64,000 bases of DNA, from positions 22,536 to 86,535 of the forward strand of contig JAIRPX010000171.1 of the NCBI GenBank assembly GCA_031256775.1. The letters run 5' to 3'. This stretch comes from Dysgonamonadaceae bacterium. Lineage in GTDB: Bacteria > Bacteroidota > Bacteroidia > Bacteroidales > Azobacteroidaceae. The position numbers and the translations under genes are program-made. Of this stretch, positions 36,552 through 46,531 are shown piece by piece. Position 1 is the first letter of the stretch. Each line of letters starts with the position of its first letter. The notes under the pieces are model-generated. The model was not told the DNA's origin and ran no database searches. It was given only the letters and a program-made list of their open reading frames with translations.

Positions 36552-36992
36552 ATGGCAAAGAAAATCAATGTGGATGAGATAGACGAAAGTTTTATTGTGG
36601 CAGCCGTCCGGAAAGACCGCGTTCAGTCGGAAATCATTCCGCCCCCGCTTGCGCCGCTTCCTGCAACCGTTCCGGCAGAATCGGAACAATTTCCAAAAGA
36701 AGAAAAGCCTGCATTTGCGCCTGAACTTCCAAAAGAAGAAAGCAAAAAGAAACGGGGCAAGCATGATTATGAAGCCCTGTTTATCAGGGAATCGAACGTT
36801 ACGGCGCGGTTGGGGAAAACGGTATATATCCGCAAGGAATTTCACGACCGGATACAGAAAATCGTTCAGGTAATCGGGGAAAATGAAATATCCCTTTTCA
36901 GTTATATCGACAATATCATTGCGCACCATTTCGAGATGTTTCAGGAGGATATTGTTCAGTCTTACAATCAGAAAAACAACAGTATTTTTTAG
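36552..36992 (+). CDS. DUF3408-type conjugation protein (TraB/TraC position)
   Basis: 146 aa. The N-terminal 75 residues are Pro/Glu-rich and probably disordered. The C-terminal block HDYEALFIRESNVTARLGKTVYI ... ISLFSYIDNIIAHHFE is the DUF3408 signature, thought to be a ribbon-helix-helix-like DNA-binding domain. It starts 4 bp after traA. CTnDOT-like elements have one or two such genes here; only one is present. Confidence 0.82.
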   Translation: MAKKINVDEIDESFIVAAVRKDRVQSEIIPPPLAPLPATVPAESEQFPKEEKPAFAPELPKEESKKKRGKHDYEALFIRESNVTARLGKTVYIRKEFHDRIQKIVQVIGENEISLFSYIDNIIAHHFEMFQEDIVQSYNQKNNSIF

Positions 36993-36996
36993 CTGC

Positions 36997-37692
36997 ATGA
37001 AATTTCTTGTATTAGCAATAATCGTCTTTTCGCTGTACCTGATATACCGACTGTCTTTTCCAAGGCAGGATGAAAAATCGCAGGAAAACGAAATTCCCTC
37101 CAAAAAATCATCGGACGGATACGAAGCCGTCATAAAAAGCCGCTTTGTCCTGCCTGACCAAAGCAACTCGGCGCAACATGACGACAGAAAGCAAGTTTCT
37201 GATAAACAGGATAAAAAACCCGATATATTTGCAGCCGGAAACGATAAACCGGACGCTTCCGTTGTCCCGTCCGAAGACTTGGACGAGGCTTTTGCCGAAG
37301 ACGTCAATCCCGAAGAGTTGGATATTGAACCTGACGACAACGAAACGGACAACGACAATGAGTTGGATACAGACGAAGAAGCCGAAGAAATCCGTCAAAG
37401 CGCCGGAAAAATAGAAGGCTATGCAGACGGTTTCACCTACGACGAATTGGCGAAAGTCATTCACGACGCGGATAAACAACCGGACGAAATGACAAGAGCC
37501 GTCCTTGAAACGCTTCGCGACTTCGCACAAACAGAAATGTTCGGCGAGTTTGTTTCCTCCGGTGCGGACAGAGCTGCGCGGATTGCCTCCATCCTTGACA
37601 GGAGCGAGCAAAGCATCGCACAGGATGAAGAAGCACAGGATGATAATGATACGGAATATCAGGATTTTGATATTAGCCGGTTTTTAAGTTAA
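36997..37692 (+). CDS. traD: TraD-type conjugation protein
   Basis: I choose ATG 36997 (MKFLVLAIIVFSLYLIYRL), which gives one N-terminal TM anchor; a longer frame upstream lies inside the previous gene. The 231-aa product has a very acidic middle (DDNETDNDNELDTDEEAEE) and a helical conserved C-terminus (YADGFTYDELAKVIHDADKQ). Position and layout match TraD of Bacteroides conjugative transposons; biochemical role unknown. Confidence 0.75.
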   Translation: MKFLVLAIIVFSLYLIYRLSFPRQDEKSQENEIPSKKSSDGYEAVIKSRFVLPDQSNSAQHDDRKQVSDKQDKKPDIFAAGNDKPDASVVPSEDLDEAFAEDVNPEELDIEPDDNETDNDNELDTDEEAEEIRQSAGKIEGYADGFTYDELAKVIHDADKQPDEMTRAVLETLRDFAQTEMFGEFVSSGADRAARIASILDRSEQSIAQDEEAQDDNDTEYQDFDISRFLS

Positions 37693-37759
37693 ACAGTTAA
37701 AACAGGTAAGAAATGAAGCAGACAGACTATGGGTAGCGTCCTTGAAAACGCATAATCAA

Positions 37760-37838
37760 GGCTCTCTCGACAGAGCCGCCACTAAAATTCAAAATTAAAC
37801 AGTATTAATCCGCCGCGGGGCTTATCCCGCCTCGCGGC
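37760..37838 (+). promoter_or_regulatory. Two hairpins in the traD-traE gap
   Basis: GGCTCT/AGAGCC (37760-37777) and GCCGCG/CGCGGC (37812-37838, with an inner GGG/CCC) fold in the 162-bp gap. The second precedes TTTTC and may attenuate transcription into traE. Confidence 0.45.
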
Positions 37839-37854
37839 ATTTTCAAAAATCATT

Positions 37855-38169
37855 ATGACAAAGCAAAAAAGCAAATTTAGATTTTTCTTTTCGGCGGTCG
37901 CGCTTCTTATGACCGCCGCGAGCGCGATGGCGCAGGGCAACGGCTCGGCAGGCATTACCGAAGCTACACAAATGGTAACAAGCTATTTCGACCCTGCAAC
38001 AAAATTGATTTATGCGCTTGGAGCTGTAATCGGTCTCATCGGCGGGGTAAAAGTGTACTCGAAGTTCAGTAGCGGCGACCCCGACACGTCGAAAACGGCG
38101 GCATCGTGGTTTGGCGCATGTATCTTCCTGATTGTGTCGGCAACCATTCTTCGTTCATTCTTCCTCTAA
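37855..38169 (+). CDS. traE: TraE (DUF4134) membrane protein
   Basis: 104 aa with a signal or TM segment ending AMAQG and two further TM segments (YALGAVIGLIGGVKVYSKF, ACIFLIVSATILRSFF). This is the DUF4134 pattern, analogous to VirB2-type pilin-like subunits of type IV secretion. It is followed 3 bp later by traF. Confidence 0.92.
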   Translation: MTKQKSKFRFFFSAVALLMTAASAMAQGNGSAGITEATQMVTSYFDPATKLIYALGAVIGLIGGVKVYSKFSSGDPDTSKTAASWFGACIFLIVSATILRSFFL

Positions 38170-38172
38170 GCC

Positions 38173-38499
38173 ATGAGTGATTATTCAATTAACAGGGGGA
38201 TTGGCAAACCGGCGGAATTTAAGGGGCTGAAATCGCAGTACCTGTTCATATTCGCAGGCGGGTTGCTGTGTCTGTTTGTCGTGTTCGTTATCATGTACAT
38301 GGCCGGAATCGGACAGTGGGTGTGTATTGCTTTTGGCGTTGCATCCGCATCTGTTTTGATTTACGGTACATTTTACCTTAATAACAGGTATGGCGAACAC
38401 GGACTGATGAAAGCGCAGGCGAGGCGCAACCATCCGCGATATGTCATTAACCGCCGGAGCTTCCCTAAATTATTCATTCAAAAGAAAAAGGAAATATGA
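38173..38499 (+). CDS. traF: TraF (DUF4133) membrane protein
   Basis: 108 aa: YSINRGIGKPAEFKGLKSQY at the N-terminus, two TM segments (residues 25-70) and a basic tail. VirB3-like position before the VirB4-type ATPase, with a 4-bp overlap (ATGA) into traG. Confidence 0.92.
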   Translation: MSDYSINRGIGKPAEFKGLKSQYLFIFAGGLLCLFVVFVIMYMAGIGQWVCIAFGVASASVLIYGTFYLNNRYGEHGLMKAQARRNHPRYVINRRSFPKLFIQKKKEI

Positions 38500-41003
38500 G
38501 GAATGTAATGAAAGCAGCCACTTTGGAAAGCAAATTTCCGATTTTGGCGGTTGAGAATGGCTGTATAATCAGTAAAGATGCGGATATTACGGTAGGGTTT
38601 CGGGTAGAACTGCCCGAACTCTTTACCGTAACGTCTTCGGAATATGAGGCGATACATTCCGCTTGGGCAAAAGCCATCAAGGTGTTACCTAATTACAGTA
38701 TTGTGCATAAGCAGGATTTTTTCATAAAGGAAAGCTATACTCCCGATATTCAAAAGGATGATTTAAGTTTTCTGTCGCGCTCGTTTGAAAGGCATTTCAA
38801 TGAGCGTCCGTATTTGAATCATGCCTGTTTCCTGTTCCTGACCAAAACGACGAAGGAACGTATTCGGACACAAAGTAATTTCAATACTTTGTGTCGCGGC
38901 TTCCTTGTTCCGAAAGAAATCAGGGACAGGGAAACAGTGCAAAAATTTTTGGAGACAGTCGGGCAATTTGAGCGTATAGTAAACGATTCCGGCTTTATCA
39001 AACTCACACGACTTTCGAGTGATGAAATAACAGGCACAAAGGAAAATCCGGGACTTGTCGAAAAGTATTTTTCGCTTTCATTGGAAAATACAACCTGTTT
39101 GCAGGATATGTCTTTGGGTGCGGGCAAAATGAAAATCGGCGACAATATCCTCTGCCTGCATACGCTTTCGGATGTGGATGACTTGCCATCGAAAGTTGCA
39201 ACCGACAACCGTTACGAAAAGTTATCTACCGACCGTTCCGATTGCCGCCTGTCCTTTGCCGCGCCTGTGGGCGTTTTACTCTCGTGTAATCATATCTATA
39301 ATCAGTACATTTTTATAGACGACAGTGCGGAAAATCTGAAACGGTTTGAAAAGCAGGCGCGGAATATGCACTCGCTTTCACGTTATTCGCGTCAAAATCA
39401 AATTAATAAGGAATGGCTTGAACAGTATTTGAACGAGGCTCATTCATTCGGACTTACTTCGGTACGCTGCCACTGTAATGTTATAGCGTGGAGCGACGAT
39501 CGCGAGGAACTGCAAAGGATTAAGAACGATGTCGGCAGCCAGCTTGCGCTGATGGAGTGCAAGCCGAGACACAATACCGTAGATACTCCCACTTTGTTTT
39601 GGGCAGGTATTCCGGGTAATGAAGCGGACTTTCCGGCAGAAGAAAGTTTTTATACTTTCATCGAACAGGCATTGTGTTTCTTTACAGAAGAAACCAATTA
39701 CAAAAGTTCTCCTTCGCCTTTCGGTATTAAAATGGTGGACAGGCTGACCGGAAAGCCACTGCATTTGGATATTTCCGATTTTCCAATGAAAAAAGGAATT
39801 ATCACTAACCGGAACAAGTTTATACTTGGTCCGTCGGGTAGTGGTAAATCCTTCTTTACCAACCACATGGTCAGACAGTATTATGAACAGGGGGCGCATA
39901 TCGTACTCGTTGATACAGGTAATTCATATCAGGGACTTTGCAATCTGATAAACCGCAGGACAAACGGCGAAGATGGCGTGTATTTCACTTACACAGAGGA
40001 TAATCCGATTGCGTTCAATCCATTTTACACCGATGACGGCGTGTTTGATATTGAGAAACGCGAAAGCATCAAAACATTGATTTTGACGCTTTGGAAACGC
40101 GACAATGAGCCGCCGACACGCGCCGAAGAAGTCGCCCTGTCCAACGCCGTCAGTATGTATATTGACAAACTGAAAACAGGCATTACGCCAAGTTTCAATT
40201 CCTTTTACGAATTTGTGAAAGGCGAGTACCGCGAAATACTTTCTGAAAAGCAAGTCCGCGAAAAGGATTTTGACGTGGCAAATTTCCTCAATGTATTAGA
40301 GCCTTATTATAAAGGCGGCGAATACGATTACCTGCTGAACTCTGAAAAACAGTTGGATTTGCTATCTAAACGCTTTATTGTCTTTGAGATAGACGCGATT
40401 AAAGACCATAAAATTTTGTTCCCGATTACCACCATTATCATTATGGAAGTTTTCATAAATAAAATGCGAAGATTAAAGGGAATCAGGAAATTAATACTCA
40501 TCGAAGAAGCATGGAAAGCAATCGCAAAGGAAGGGATGGCGGAATACATCCGTTATCTCTATAAAACCGTTCGTAAATTCTTTGGAGAGGCAATCGTGGT
40601 AACACAGGAGGTAGATGATATTATCGCTTCGCCCATTGTAAAGGAAAGCATTATCAACAATGCCGACTGTAAAATATTGCTCGACCAAAGAAAATACATG
40701 AACAAATTCGACAGTATTCAGGCGTTGTTGGGATTGACTGAAAAGGAGAAATCGCAGGTATTGTCCATCAATATGGCGAATAATCCCAACAGGCTTTATA
40801 AGGAAGTTTGGATTGGGTTAGGCGGCGTTCAATCGGCAGTTTATGCTACAGAGGTTTCAATGTGCGAATATCTGACATATACGACAGAAGAAACCGAAAA
40901 GTTGGAAGTAATGCGTCTGACTGAAAAGTTGAACGGGAATTTAGAATTGGCTATCAAACAGTTAGCCGAACAAAAACAATTATCAATTAACATAAAAAAA
41001 TAA
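38496..41003 (+). CDS. traG: TraG conjugation ATPase (VirB4 type)
   Basis: 835 aa. Energises assembly of the mating channel. Walker A FILGPSGSGKSFFTNHMV near residue 447 and Walker B KLILIEEAWKAIAKEGM near residue 665 are clear; EVDDIIASPIVKESII and the C-terminal RecA-like region are intact. The N-terminal half has the VirB4-type fold without TM segments. Confidence 0.94.
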   Translation: MRNVMKAATLESKFPILAVENGCIISKDADITVGFRVELPELFTVTSSEYEAIHSAWAKAIKVLPNYSIVHKQDFFIKESYTPDIQKDDLSFLSRSFERHFNERPYLNHACFLFLTKTTKERIRTQSNFNTLCRGFLVPKEIRDRETVQKFLETVGQFERIVNDSGFIKLTRLSSDEITGTKENPGLVEKYFSLSLENTTCLQDMSLGAGKMKIGDNILCLHTLSDVDDLPSKVATDNRYEKLSTDRSDCRLSFAAPVGVLLSCNHIYNQYIFIDDSAENLKRFEKQARNMHSLSRYSRQNQINKEWLEQYLNEAHSFGLTSVRCHCNVIAWSDDREELQRIKNDVGSQLALMECKPRHNTVDTPTLFWAGIPGNEADFPAEESFYTFIEQALCFFTEETNYKSSPSPFGIKMVDRLTGKPLHLDISDFPMKKGIITNRNKFILGPSGSGKSFFTNHMVRQYYEQGAHIVLVDTGNSYQGLCNLINRRTNGEDGVYFTYTEDNPIAFNPFYTDDGVFDIEKRESIKTLILTLWKRDNEPPTRAEEVALSNAVSMYIDKLKTGITPSFNSFYEFVKGEYREILSEKQVREKDFDVANFLNVLEPYYKGGEYDYLLNSEKQLDLLSKRFIVFEIDAIKDHKILFPITTIIIMEVFINKMRRLKGIRKLILIEEAWKAIAKEGMAEYIRYLYKTVRKFFGEAIVVTQEVDDIIASPIVKESIINNADCKILLDQRKYMNKFDSIQALLGLTEKEKSQVLSINMANNPNRLYKEVWIGLGGVQSAVYATEVSMCEYLTYTTEETEKLEVMRLTEKLNGNLELAIKQLAEQKQLSINIKK

Positions 41004-41007
41004 GAAA

Positions 41008-41637
41008 ATGAAAAGAGCATTTTTAATTATCTGTATTGCGCTGCCAAGTTTTACAGCGCAGGTAAAAGCGCAGTTTGTAACAATCGACCCTGCGCACATT
41101 GCAACAAGTATCATCAATACGGCTAACGAAGTTGTACAGACTTCCTCGACAGTGGCAAATGTGATAAAGAATTTCGAGGAAGTCAGAAAAGTGTATAATC
41201 AAGGCAAAGAGTATTATGACAGGCTCAAAGCCGTGCATGACTTGGTAAAGGATGCGAAAAAAGTCAGGGACGCTATCCTGCTTGTCGGGGAAATCGGCGA
41301 CATCTATGTAAACAATTTTCAAAAGATGCTGTCCGACCCTAACTTCCGGTATGAAGAACTGACGGCAATTTCCAACGGCTATACCATGCTGCTTCAGGCG
41401 AGCGCAGATATGATTATGGAACTCAAAGACGTAGTAAATGTAAACGGCCTATCCATGACCGACCATGAACGGATGGACATCATCAATTATGTGTACGACC
41501 GTCTGAAAAATCACCGGAATCTGGTTGGTTACTATACGCGCAAAAATATTTCCGTTTCTTACCTGCGGGCGAAGAAAACAGGTGAAACCGACAGGGTAGT
41601 TGCCCTGTATGGAAACGCTAACGACAGATATTGGTAA
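41008..41637 (+). CDS. traI: TraI (DUF4141) periplasmic transfer protein
   Basis: 209 aa with a signal peptide ending AQVKAQ (residue 24), followed by a helical domain with FEEVRKVYNQGKEYYDRLKAV. Fits DUF4141/TraI of Bacteroides conjugative transposons, analogous to VirB5-like periplasmic components. Lies directly between traG and traJ as usual. Confidence 0.88.
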   Translation: MKRAFLIICIALPSFTAQVKAQFVTIDPAHIATSIINTANEVVQTSSTVANVIKNFEEVRKVYNQGKEYYDRLKAVHDLVKDAKKVRDAILLVGEIGDIYVNNFQKMLSDPNFRYEELTAISNGYTMLLQASADMIMELKDVVNVNGLSMTDHERMDIINYVYDRLKNHRNLVGYYTRKNISVSYLRAKKTGETDRVVALYGNANDRYW

Positions 41638-41661
41638 CAAAAACAATTACGAATCACGATT

Positions 41662-42678
41662 ATGTTGTTGGCAATAGAGTTTGATAATTTACATCAGATA
41701 CTCCGTAACTTATATACGGAAATGATGCCGCTGTGCGGAAACATGGCAGGTGTTGCCAAAGGGATAGCCGGACTTGGGGCGTTGTTTTACGTCGCCCATC
41801 GGGTTTGGCAATCCCTTTCCCGCGCCGAGCCGATAGATGTTTATCCGCTGTTGCGTCCTTTTGTCATAGGCTTGTGTATTATGTTTTTCCCCACTTTCGT
41901 TTTGGGAACAATCAATGCCGTCATGTCGCCTGTGGTAAAGGGTTGCAATCAAATGTTGGAATCGCAGACTTTTGACATGAAAAAGTACCGCGAGCAAAAA
42001 GACCGCTTGGAATATGAAGCAATGATGCGCAACCCAGAAACCGCTTTTCTCGTTGACGATGCGGAGTTTGACCGACAACTCGACGAACTCGGATGGAGTC
42101 CGGGCGATTTGGTGGTTAATGCGGGTATGCGCATCGAGCGGGGCATGTATCAGTTGAAAAAGAGCGTCCGCGATTTTTTTCGCGAACTGTTGGAAATTCT
42201 GTTTCAGGCAGCGGCTTTGGTTATCGACACGTTGCGTACATTTTTCCTTATCGTTTTGGCGATTCTCGGACCAATAGCTTTTGCAATTTCTGTATATGAT
42301 GGCTTCCAATCCACGCTTACGGCATGGATAAGCCGGTATATCAGCGTGTATTTGTGGCTGCCCGTATCGGATTTGTTTTCGTCCATACTTGCTAAGATTC
42401 AGGTACTTATGTTGCAGAATGACATTTCCGAGTTACAGAACAATCCGAATTTTTCCATAGACGCAAGCAATACCGTTTATGTGATATTCATGATAATAGG
42501 TATTGTCGGATATTTCACCATTCCGACTGTTGCAGGCTGGATAATCAGCGCGGGCGGTATGGGTGCATATAACCGTAACCTGCAAACAACGGCAGCCAAA
42601 ACAGGCGCAGCAGCGGGAGCGCTTTCGGGCGCTGTTACCGGAAATATTACGGGACGGCTTGTAAACAGAGATAAATAA
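41662..42678 (+). CDS. traJ: TraJ polytopic mating-channel protein
   Basis: 338 aa with several TM segments (about residues 30-50, 70-95, 170-205, 270-300) and a small-residue C-terminal tail (AGALSGAVTGNITG). VirB6-like inner-membrane channel component. IDVYPLLRPFVIGLCIMFFP is the characteristic N-terminal block. Confidence 0.9.
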   Translation: MLLAIEFDNLHQILRNLYTEMMPLCGNMAGVAKGIAGLGALFYVAHRVWQSLSRAEPIDVYPLLRPFVIGLCIMFFPTFVLGTINAVMSPVVKGCNQMLESQTFDMKKYREQKDRLEYEAMMRNPETAFLVDDAEFDRQLDELGWSPGDLVVNAGMRIERGMYQLKKSVRDFFRELLEILFQAAALVIDTLRTFFLIVLAILGPIAFAISVYDGFQSTLTAWISRYISVYLWLPVSDLFSSILAKIQVLMLQNDISELQNNPNFSIDASNTVYVIFMIIGIVGYFTIPTVAGWIISAGGMGAYNRNLQTTAAKTGAAAGALSGAVTGNITGRLVNRDK

Positions 42679-42699
42679 CAAAAAATAAAAGTTTAGAAC

Positions 42700-43323
42700 A
42701 TGGAATTTAAGTCTTTAAAGAATATTGAATCATCATTTAAACAAATCCGTTTTTTCGGGATTGTTTTTGTTTGCCTTTGCGCGGCAATTGTTGGCTACTC
42801 GCTTTGGAGTTCCTACGATTTTGCCGAACGGCAAAGGCAAAAAATCTATGTGTTGGACGGCGGCAAATCGCTTATACTCGCTCTTTCGCAGGATTTATCA
42901 CAGAACAGACCTGTGGAAGCGCGGGAACATGTCAAGCGGTTTCACGAACTGTTTTTTACTTTGTCGCCGGATAAAAACGCGATTGAAAGCAATATCCGCC
43001 GCGCTCTGTATCTTGTTGATAAAAGCGCGTTTGGGTATTATAAAGATTTACAGGAAAAGGGTTATTATAATCGCATAATCAGCGGAAATATCAATCAGAA
43101 TTTGCAGGTCGATAGTGTATCATGCAATTTCGACACTTATCCTTATAAAGCGGTAACCTATGCCCGGCAACTGATTATCCGCGAAAGCAATATAACGGAA
43201 CGCAGCCTTGTAACACGCTGCAATCTTATCAATTCTGTGCGTTCTGATAATAATCCGCACGGCTTTACAATGGAAGCCTTTGAAATAGTTGAAAACAGGG
43301 ATGTAAGAGTTATAAACCGTTAA
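42700..43323 (+). CDS. traK: TraK (VirB8-like)
   Basis: 207 aa: short cytoplasmic start, one TM (FFGIVFVCLCAAIVGYSLW), then a periplasmic alpha/beta domain with FTLSPDKNAIESNIRRAL and a C-terminus NNPHGFTMEAFEI. Typical TraK of CTnDOT-like elements. Confidence 0.92.
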   Translation: MEFKSLKNIESSFKQIRFFGIVFVCLCAAIVGYSLWSSYDFAERQRQKIYVLDGGKSLILALSQDLSQNRPVEAREHVKRFHELFFTLSPDKNAIESNIRRALYLVDKSAFGYYKDLQEKGYYNRIISGNINQNLQVDSVSCNFDTYPYKAVTYARQLIIRESNITERSLVTRCNLINSVRSDNNPHGFTMEAFEIVENRDVRVINR

Positions 43324-43325
43324 AA

Positions 43326-43646
43326 ATGGAGACAATCATGAGAGAAAAATTGATAACTCAATTAGGTCATATATGGGACGAATTGACCTGCGGTATCCGT
43401 TGGCTTTGCCTTTGTCCTTCGCCCTGCAAACGGCTAATAACGGCGCTTGTCCTTATTGCAGTTTTCGGTGGAATAAATATTTATTTCGTCGCAAATTCCA
43501 TTTATAATATGGGCAAACGCGATGCGGAAAAGAAATTTTTGGAACTGCAACACATTCAACCATTGGAGTTGCAATATTCAAAAGACAGTATTAATTCAAT
43601 TAAAAATCACGAACTTAAAATTAAAAATAAAAATGAGTACGAATAA
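43326..43646 (+). CDS. traL: TraL (DUF3989) small membrane protein
   Basis: 106 aa. RWLCLCPSPCKRL followed by one TM segment (ITALVLIAVFGGINIYFVAN) is the DUF3989/TraL pattern. A second start 12 bp in (MREKLITQ) is possible. Its 3' end overlaps traM by 14 bp. Confidence 0.88.
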   Translation: METIMREKLITQLGHIWDELTCGIRWLCLCPSPCKRLITALVLIAVFGGINIYFVANSIYNMGKRDAEKKFLELQHIQPLELQYSKDSINSIKNHELKIKNKNEYE

Positions 43647-45006
43647 ACAAACCGTTGAAAACAAGCCCAAATTTTCAAACGAGCAAAAGCAGAAAATGAA
43701 AAAATACGCAGTCTTTGCGTTGATGGGCATTATTTGCGCAGGCTGTATGTGGTTGATTTTCGCGCCTTCGGCAGACGAAAAAGCCAAACATGAACAAACG
43801 GCGGGCTTCAATTCCGACATTCCCATGCCTAAAGAAGAAGGCTTAATCGGCGACAAACGCGACGCCTACGAACAGGAACAAATGAAGCAAAAACAAGCCG
43901 AGCGGATGCGCTCATTAGAAGATTTTACCGCTATGACAGGCGGCGAAACATCAAAACCATCCAACGACTTGATTTTATTGGGTGACGAACCGCAAACGGT
44001 CAAAACGTCCGTCGGCGGAGCTTCGCAAAGCCGTTCCGGGTCGTCGATCCAAAACTCGGCGCGGGCATATCAGGATATTAACCGGACGCTCGGTAATTTC
44101 TACGAAAGCCCGAAAACCGACCCTGAAAAGGAAAAGTTGCAGGATGAGTTAAACGAGCTTCGTGAACGCCTCGCCGAACAGGAACGCCGGAAAAATACAG
44201 TCGATGAGCAAATGGCGCTTATGGAACGCTCGTATCAGGTGGCATCCAAATATTTGCCATTGAGTACGGCAAACGGCGCAACCATGCAGGGAACATCGGC
44301 GGCAAATCCTGAACTCACAGAGAACAAAAACGATAATGTTTCGGAAAAAATGCAGGTTGTGCCGGTCGGTCTTGTAGGTACGCAAACAGTATCCGCTTTG
44401 CATCAGAATATGAGTAATGCGGACTTTATGGAAACGTACAGCAAGCCGCGCAATATGGGATTTATTTCCGCTCATACGCAAAATCAAACGGCAGTCAAAA
44501 ACACGATTATTGCCTGTGTGCATGGCGACCAAACCATACTGACAGGGCAAAATGTACGCTTCCGGCTTTTGGAACATATCATGGTCGGTAAAACAATAAT
44601 CCCGCGTAACACGCTCGTTTCGGGAACGGCAAAAATTCAGGGCGAAAGGCTTGATATTACAGTCAATACGGTAGAATTTGCAGGGCAGATAATCCCTGTC
44701 GATTTAACGGTTTACGACCTCGACGGGCAGCGCGGTATTTTTATCCCCAACTTGCAGGAACTAAATGCTGCAAAGGAAGTTATCGCCAACATGGGAACAT
44801 CTGCCGGAACAAGTATCAACCTTTCAAGCGACGCCGGCGAACAGTTTGTCGCCGATATGGGGCGCAATGTCATTCAGGGCGTTTCGCAGTTTACAGCAAA
44901 GAAACTCCGCGAGGTAAAAGTGCATCTAAAATCCGGTTACAAGCTGTACCTTGTTTCGGAAGAACTTTTGAAACAGAAAAACGGTCAAATGTTGGCAAAC
45001 AAATAA
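43633..45006 (+). CDS. traM: TraM (VirB10-like)
   Basis: 457 aa from ATG 43633 (MSTNKQTVENK); the open frame extends further upstream into traL but without a likely start. One TM near residues 27-45, a long helical and low-complexity linker with a coiled-coil run (EKLQDELNELRERLAEQERR), and a conserved C-terminal domain (HTQNQTAVKNTIIACVHGDQ). Links the inner-membrane complex to the outer membrane. Confidence 0.92.
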   Translation: MSTNKQTVENKPKFSNEQKQKMKKYAVFALMGIICAGCMWLIFAPSADEKAKHEQTAGFNSDIPMPKEEGLIGDKRDAYEQEQMKQKQAERMRSLEDFTAMTGGETSKPSNDLILLGDEPQTVKTSVGGASQSRSGSSIQNSARAYQDINRTLGNFYESPKTDPEKEKLQDELNELRERLAEQERRKNTVDEQMALMERSYQVASKYLPLSTANGATMQGTSAANPELTENKNDNVSEKMQVVPVGLVGTQTVSALHQNMSNADFMETYSKPRNMGFISAHTQNQTAVKNTIIACVHGDQTILTGQNVRFRLLEHIMVGKTIIPRNTLVSGTAKIQGERLDITVNTVEFAGQIIPVDLTVYDLDGQRGIFIPNLQELNAAKEVIANMGTSAGTSINLSSDAGEQFVADMGRNVIQGVSQFTAKKLREVKVHLKSGYKLYLVSEELLKQKNGQMLANK

Positions 45007-45036
45007 TTTTATTATTCATCATTATTTTAATTTTAA

Positions 45037-45975
45037 ATGAAACAGATTTTTTTAGTGTTTGCGTTAATTGCAGGCGCAATTTCAGTAAATGCACAGGAAA
45101 ATACGCAAAGTCAGTCATCGACAGGCGATCTTTACAACGGTTTTACCCGACCGCTGACATTCAACAGAATGATACCGCCGTATGCTTTGGAAATAACATT
45201 TTCAAAGACGGTGCATATCATTTTTCCCGCCGCAATACGTTATGTTGATTTAGGCTCAATCGACCTTTTGGCAGCCAAAGCGGATGGAGTGGAAAACGTA
45301 CTTCGCGTAAAAGCAGCCTCGCAGGGATTCAGAAAAGAAAGCAACCTTTCCGTTATTACCGAAGACGGCAGTTATTATACTTTCAATGTGAAATATGCTA
45401 ACGAGCCGGTTAAGTTGTCCATTGAAATGGCCGATTTCCTGCACGGGTGGAACATCGAAAACAGACCGGGAAACGAATTACCCGTTTACCTTTCCGATTT
45501 GGGCAATGAATCGCCTTATTTAGTGCGGCTTATCATGGAAACAATTCACAAGAACAACCGGACAAAAATTAAGCATATCGGAAGCCGGAATTTTGGCGTG
45601 CAATACCTTCTGAAAGGAATTTATTCGCACAATGAACTGTTGTTCTTTCATTTTCAGCTAAAGAACACATCAACAGTATCTTTCAATGTGGATTATATTA
45701 CGTTCAAAATTGTAGATAAAAAGGTAGCCAAACGCACAGCCATTCAGGAACAGATTATTACGCCGCTTCGCAGCTATAATCAGGTAACAGGCTTTGCGGG
45801 CGGCAAAGAGGAACGAACGGTATTTGCCTTGCCGAAATTCACAATTCCGAATGATAAGCAGTTGGTCATCGAACTGATAGAAAAAGACGGCGGACGCAAT
45901 CAGACATTGACTGTCGAAAATTCAGATTTGGTACGCGCAGAAGTGATTGATAATTTAACGGTAAAAGTAAAATGA
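45037..45975 (+). CDS. traN: TraN (DUF4138, VirB9-like)
   Basis: 312 aa with a signal peptide (ending SVNAQ) and DUF4138 motifs including ITFSKTVHIIFPAAIRYVDLG near residue 52 and IGSRNFGVQYLLKGIYSHN. Outer-membrane/periplasm core component of the channel; overlaps traO by 4 bp. Confidence 0.92.
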   Translation: MKQIFLVFALIAGAISVNAQENTQSQSSTGDLYNGFTRPLTFNRMIPPYALEITFSKTVHIIFPAAIRYVDLGSIDLLAAKADGVENVLRVKAASQGFRKESNLSVITEDGSYYTFNVKYANEPVKLSIEMADFLHGWNIENRPGNELPVYLSDLGNESPYLVRLIMETIHKNNRTKIKHIGSRNFGVQYLLKGIYSHNELLFFHFQLKNTSTVSFNVDYITFKIVDKKVAKRTAIQEQIITPLRSYNQVTGFAGGKEERTVFALPKFTIPNDKQLVIELIEKDGGRNQTLTVENSDLVRAEVIDNLTVKVK

Positions 45976-46520
45976 AACATCTTTTGTTTACAGTCATGCT
46001 TTGTATCGCTGTGTCGGAAATATCCGCGCAGCGATACATGCCCGGAATGTGCGGATTGCAGATCACCGCAGGCGTTGCGCCCAAAAATGGCTTTTATTCG
46101 AGTTTTGCCTTTTCGCAATATACCAAACGCGCCGACCGTTGGCTTTTCGGTGCAGAATATCTCGAAAAACGGCATCCTTATGAAGATACAAATATTCCGC
46201 AATCAGTTTTTACCGTTGATGCGGGGTATTATTTGAAATTCCTGTCCGATTCCCGCAAAACATTTTTCCTTTCATTGGGAGCTTCGGCGACAGCGGGATA
46301 TGAAACCGTTAATTGGAACAACAAGGTTTTGTTTGACGGCGCAACAATCAATAACAGCGATAATTTCCTGTACGGAGGCGCTTTAACTCTCGAATCGGAA
46401 ATTTATCTGTCGGACAGGGTAGTATTGATTGCCAATGCCCGCGAACGGTTGCTTGCAGGGTCGTCTGTTGGGAAATTTCATACGCAGTTCGGATTGGGAA
46501 TAAAAGTTATAATCAAATAA
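45972..46520 (+). CDS. traO: TraO outer-membrane-type transfer protein
   Basis: 182 aa, signal peptide (ending ISAQR), beta-rich body with the end FHTQFGLGIKVIIK, and the family-typical MCGLQITAGVAPKNGFY near residue 24. Standard TraO position after traN. Confidence 0.88.
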   Translation: MKHLLFTVMLCIAVSEISAQRYMPGMCGLQITAGVAPKNGFYSSFAFSQYTKRADRWLFGAEYLEKRHPYEDTNIPQSVFTVDAGYYLKFLSDSRKTFFLSLGASATAGYETVNWNNKVLFDGATINNSDNFLYGGALTLESEIYLSDRVVLIANARERLLAGSSVGKFHTQFGLGIKVIIK

Positions 46521-46531
46521 AACACAAAGAA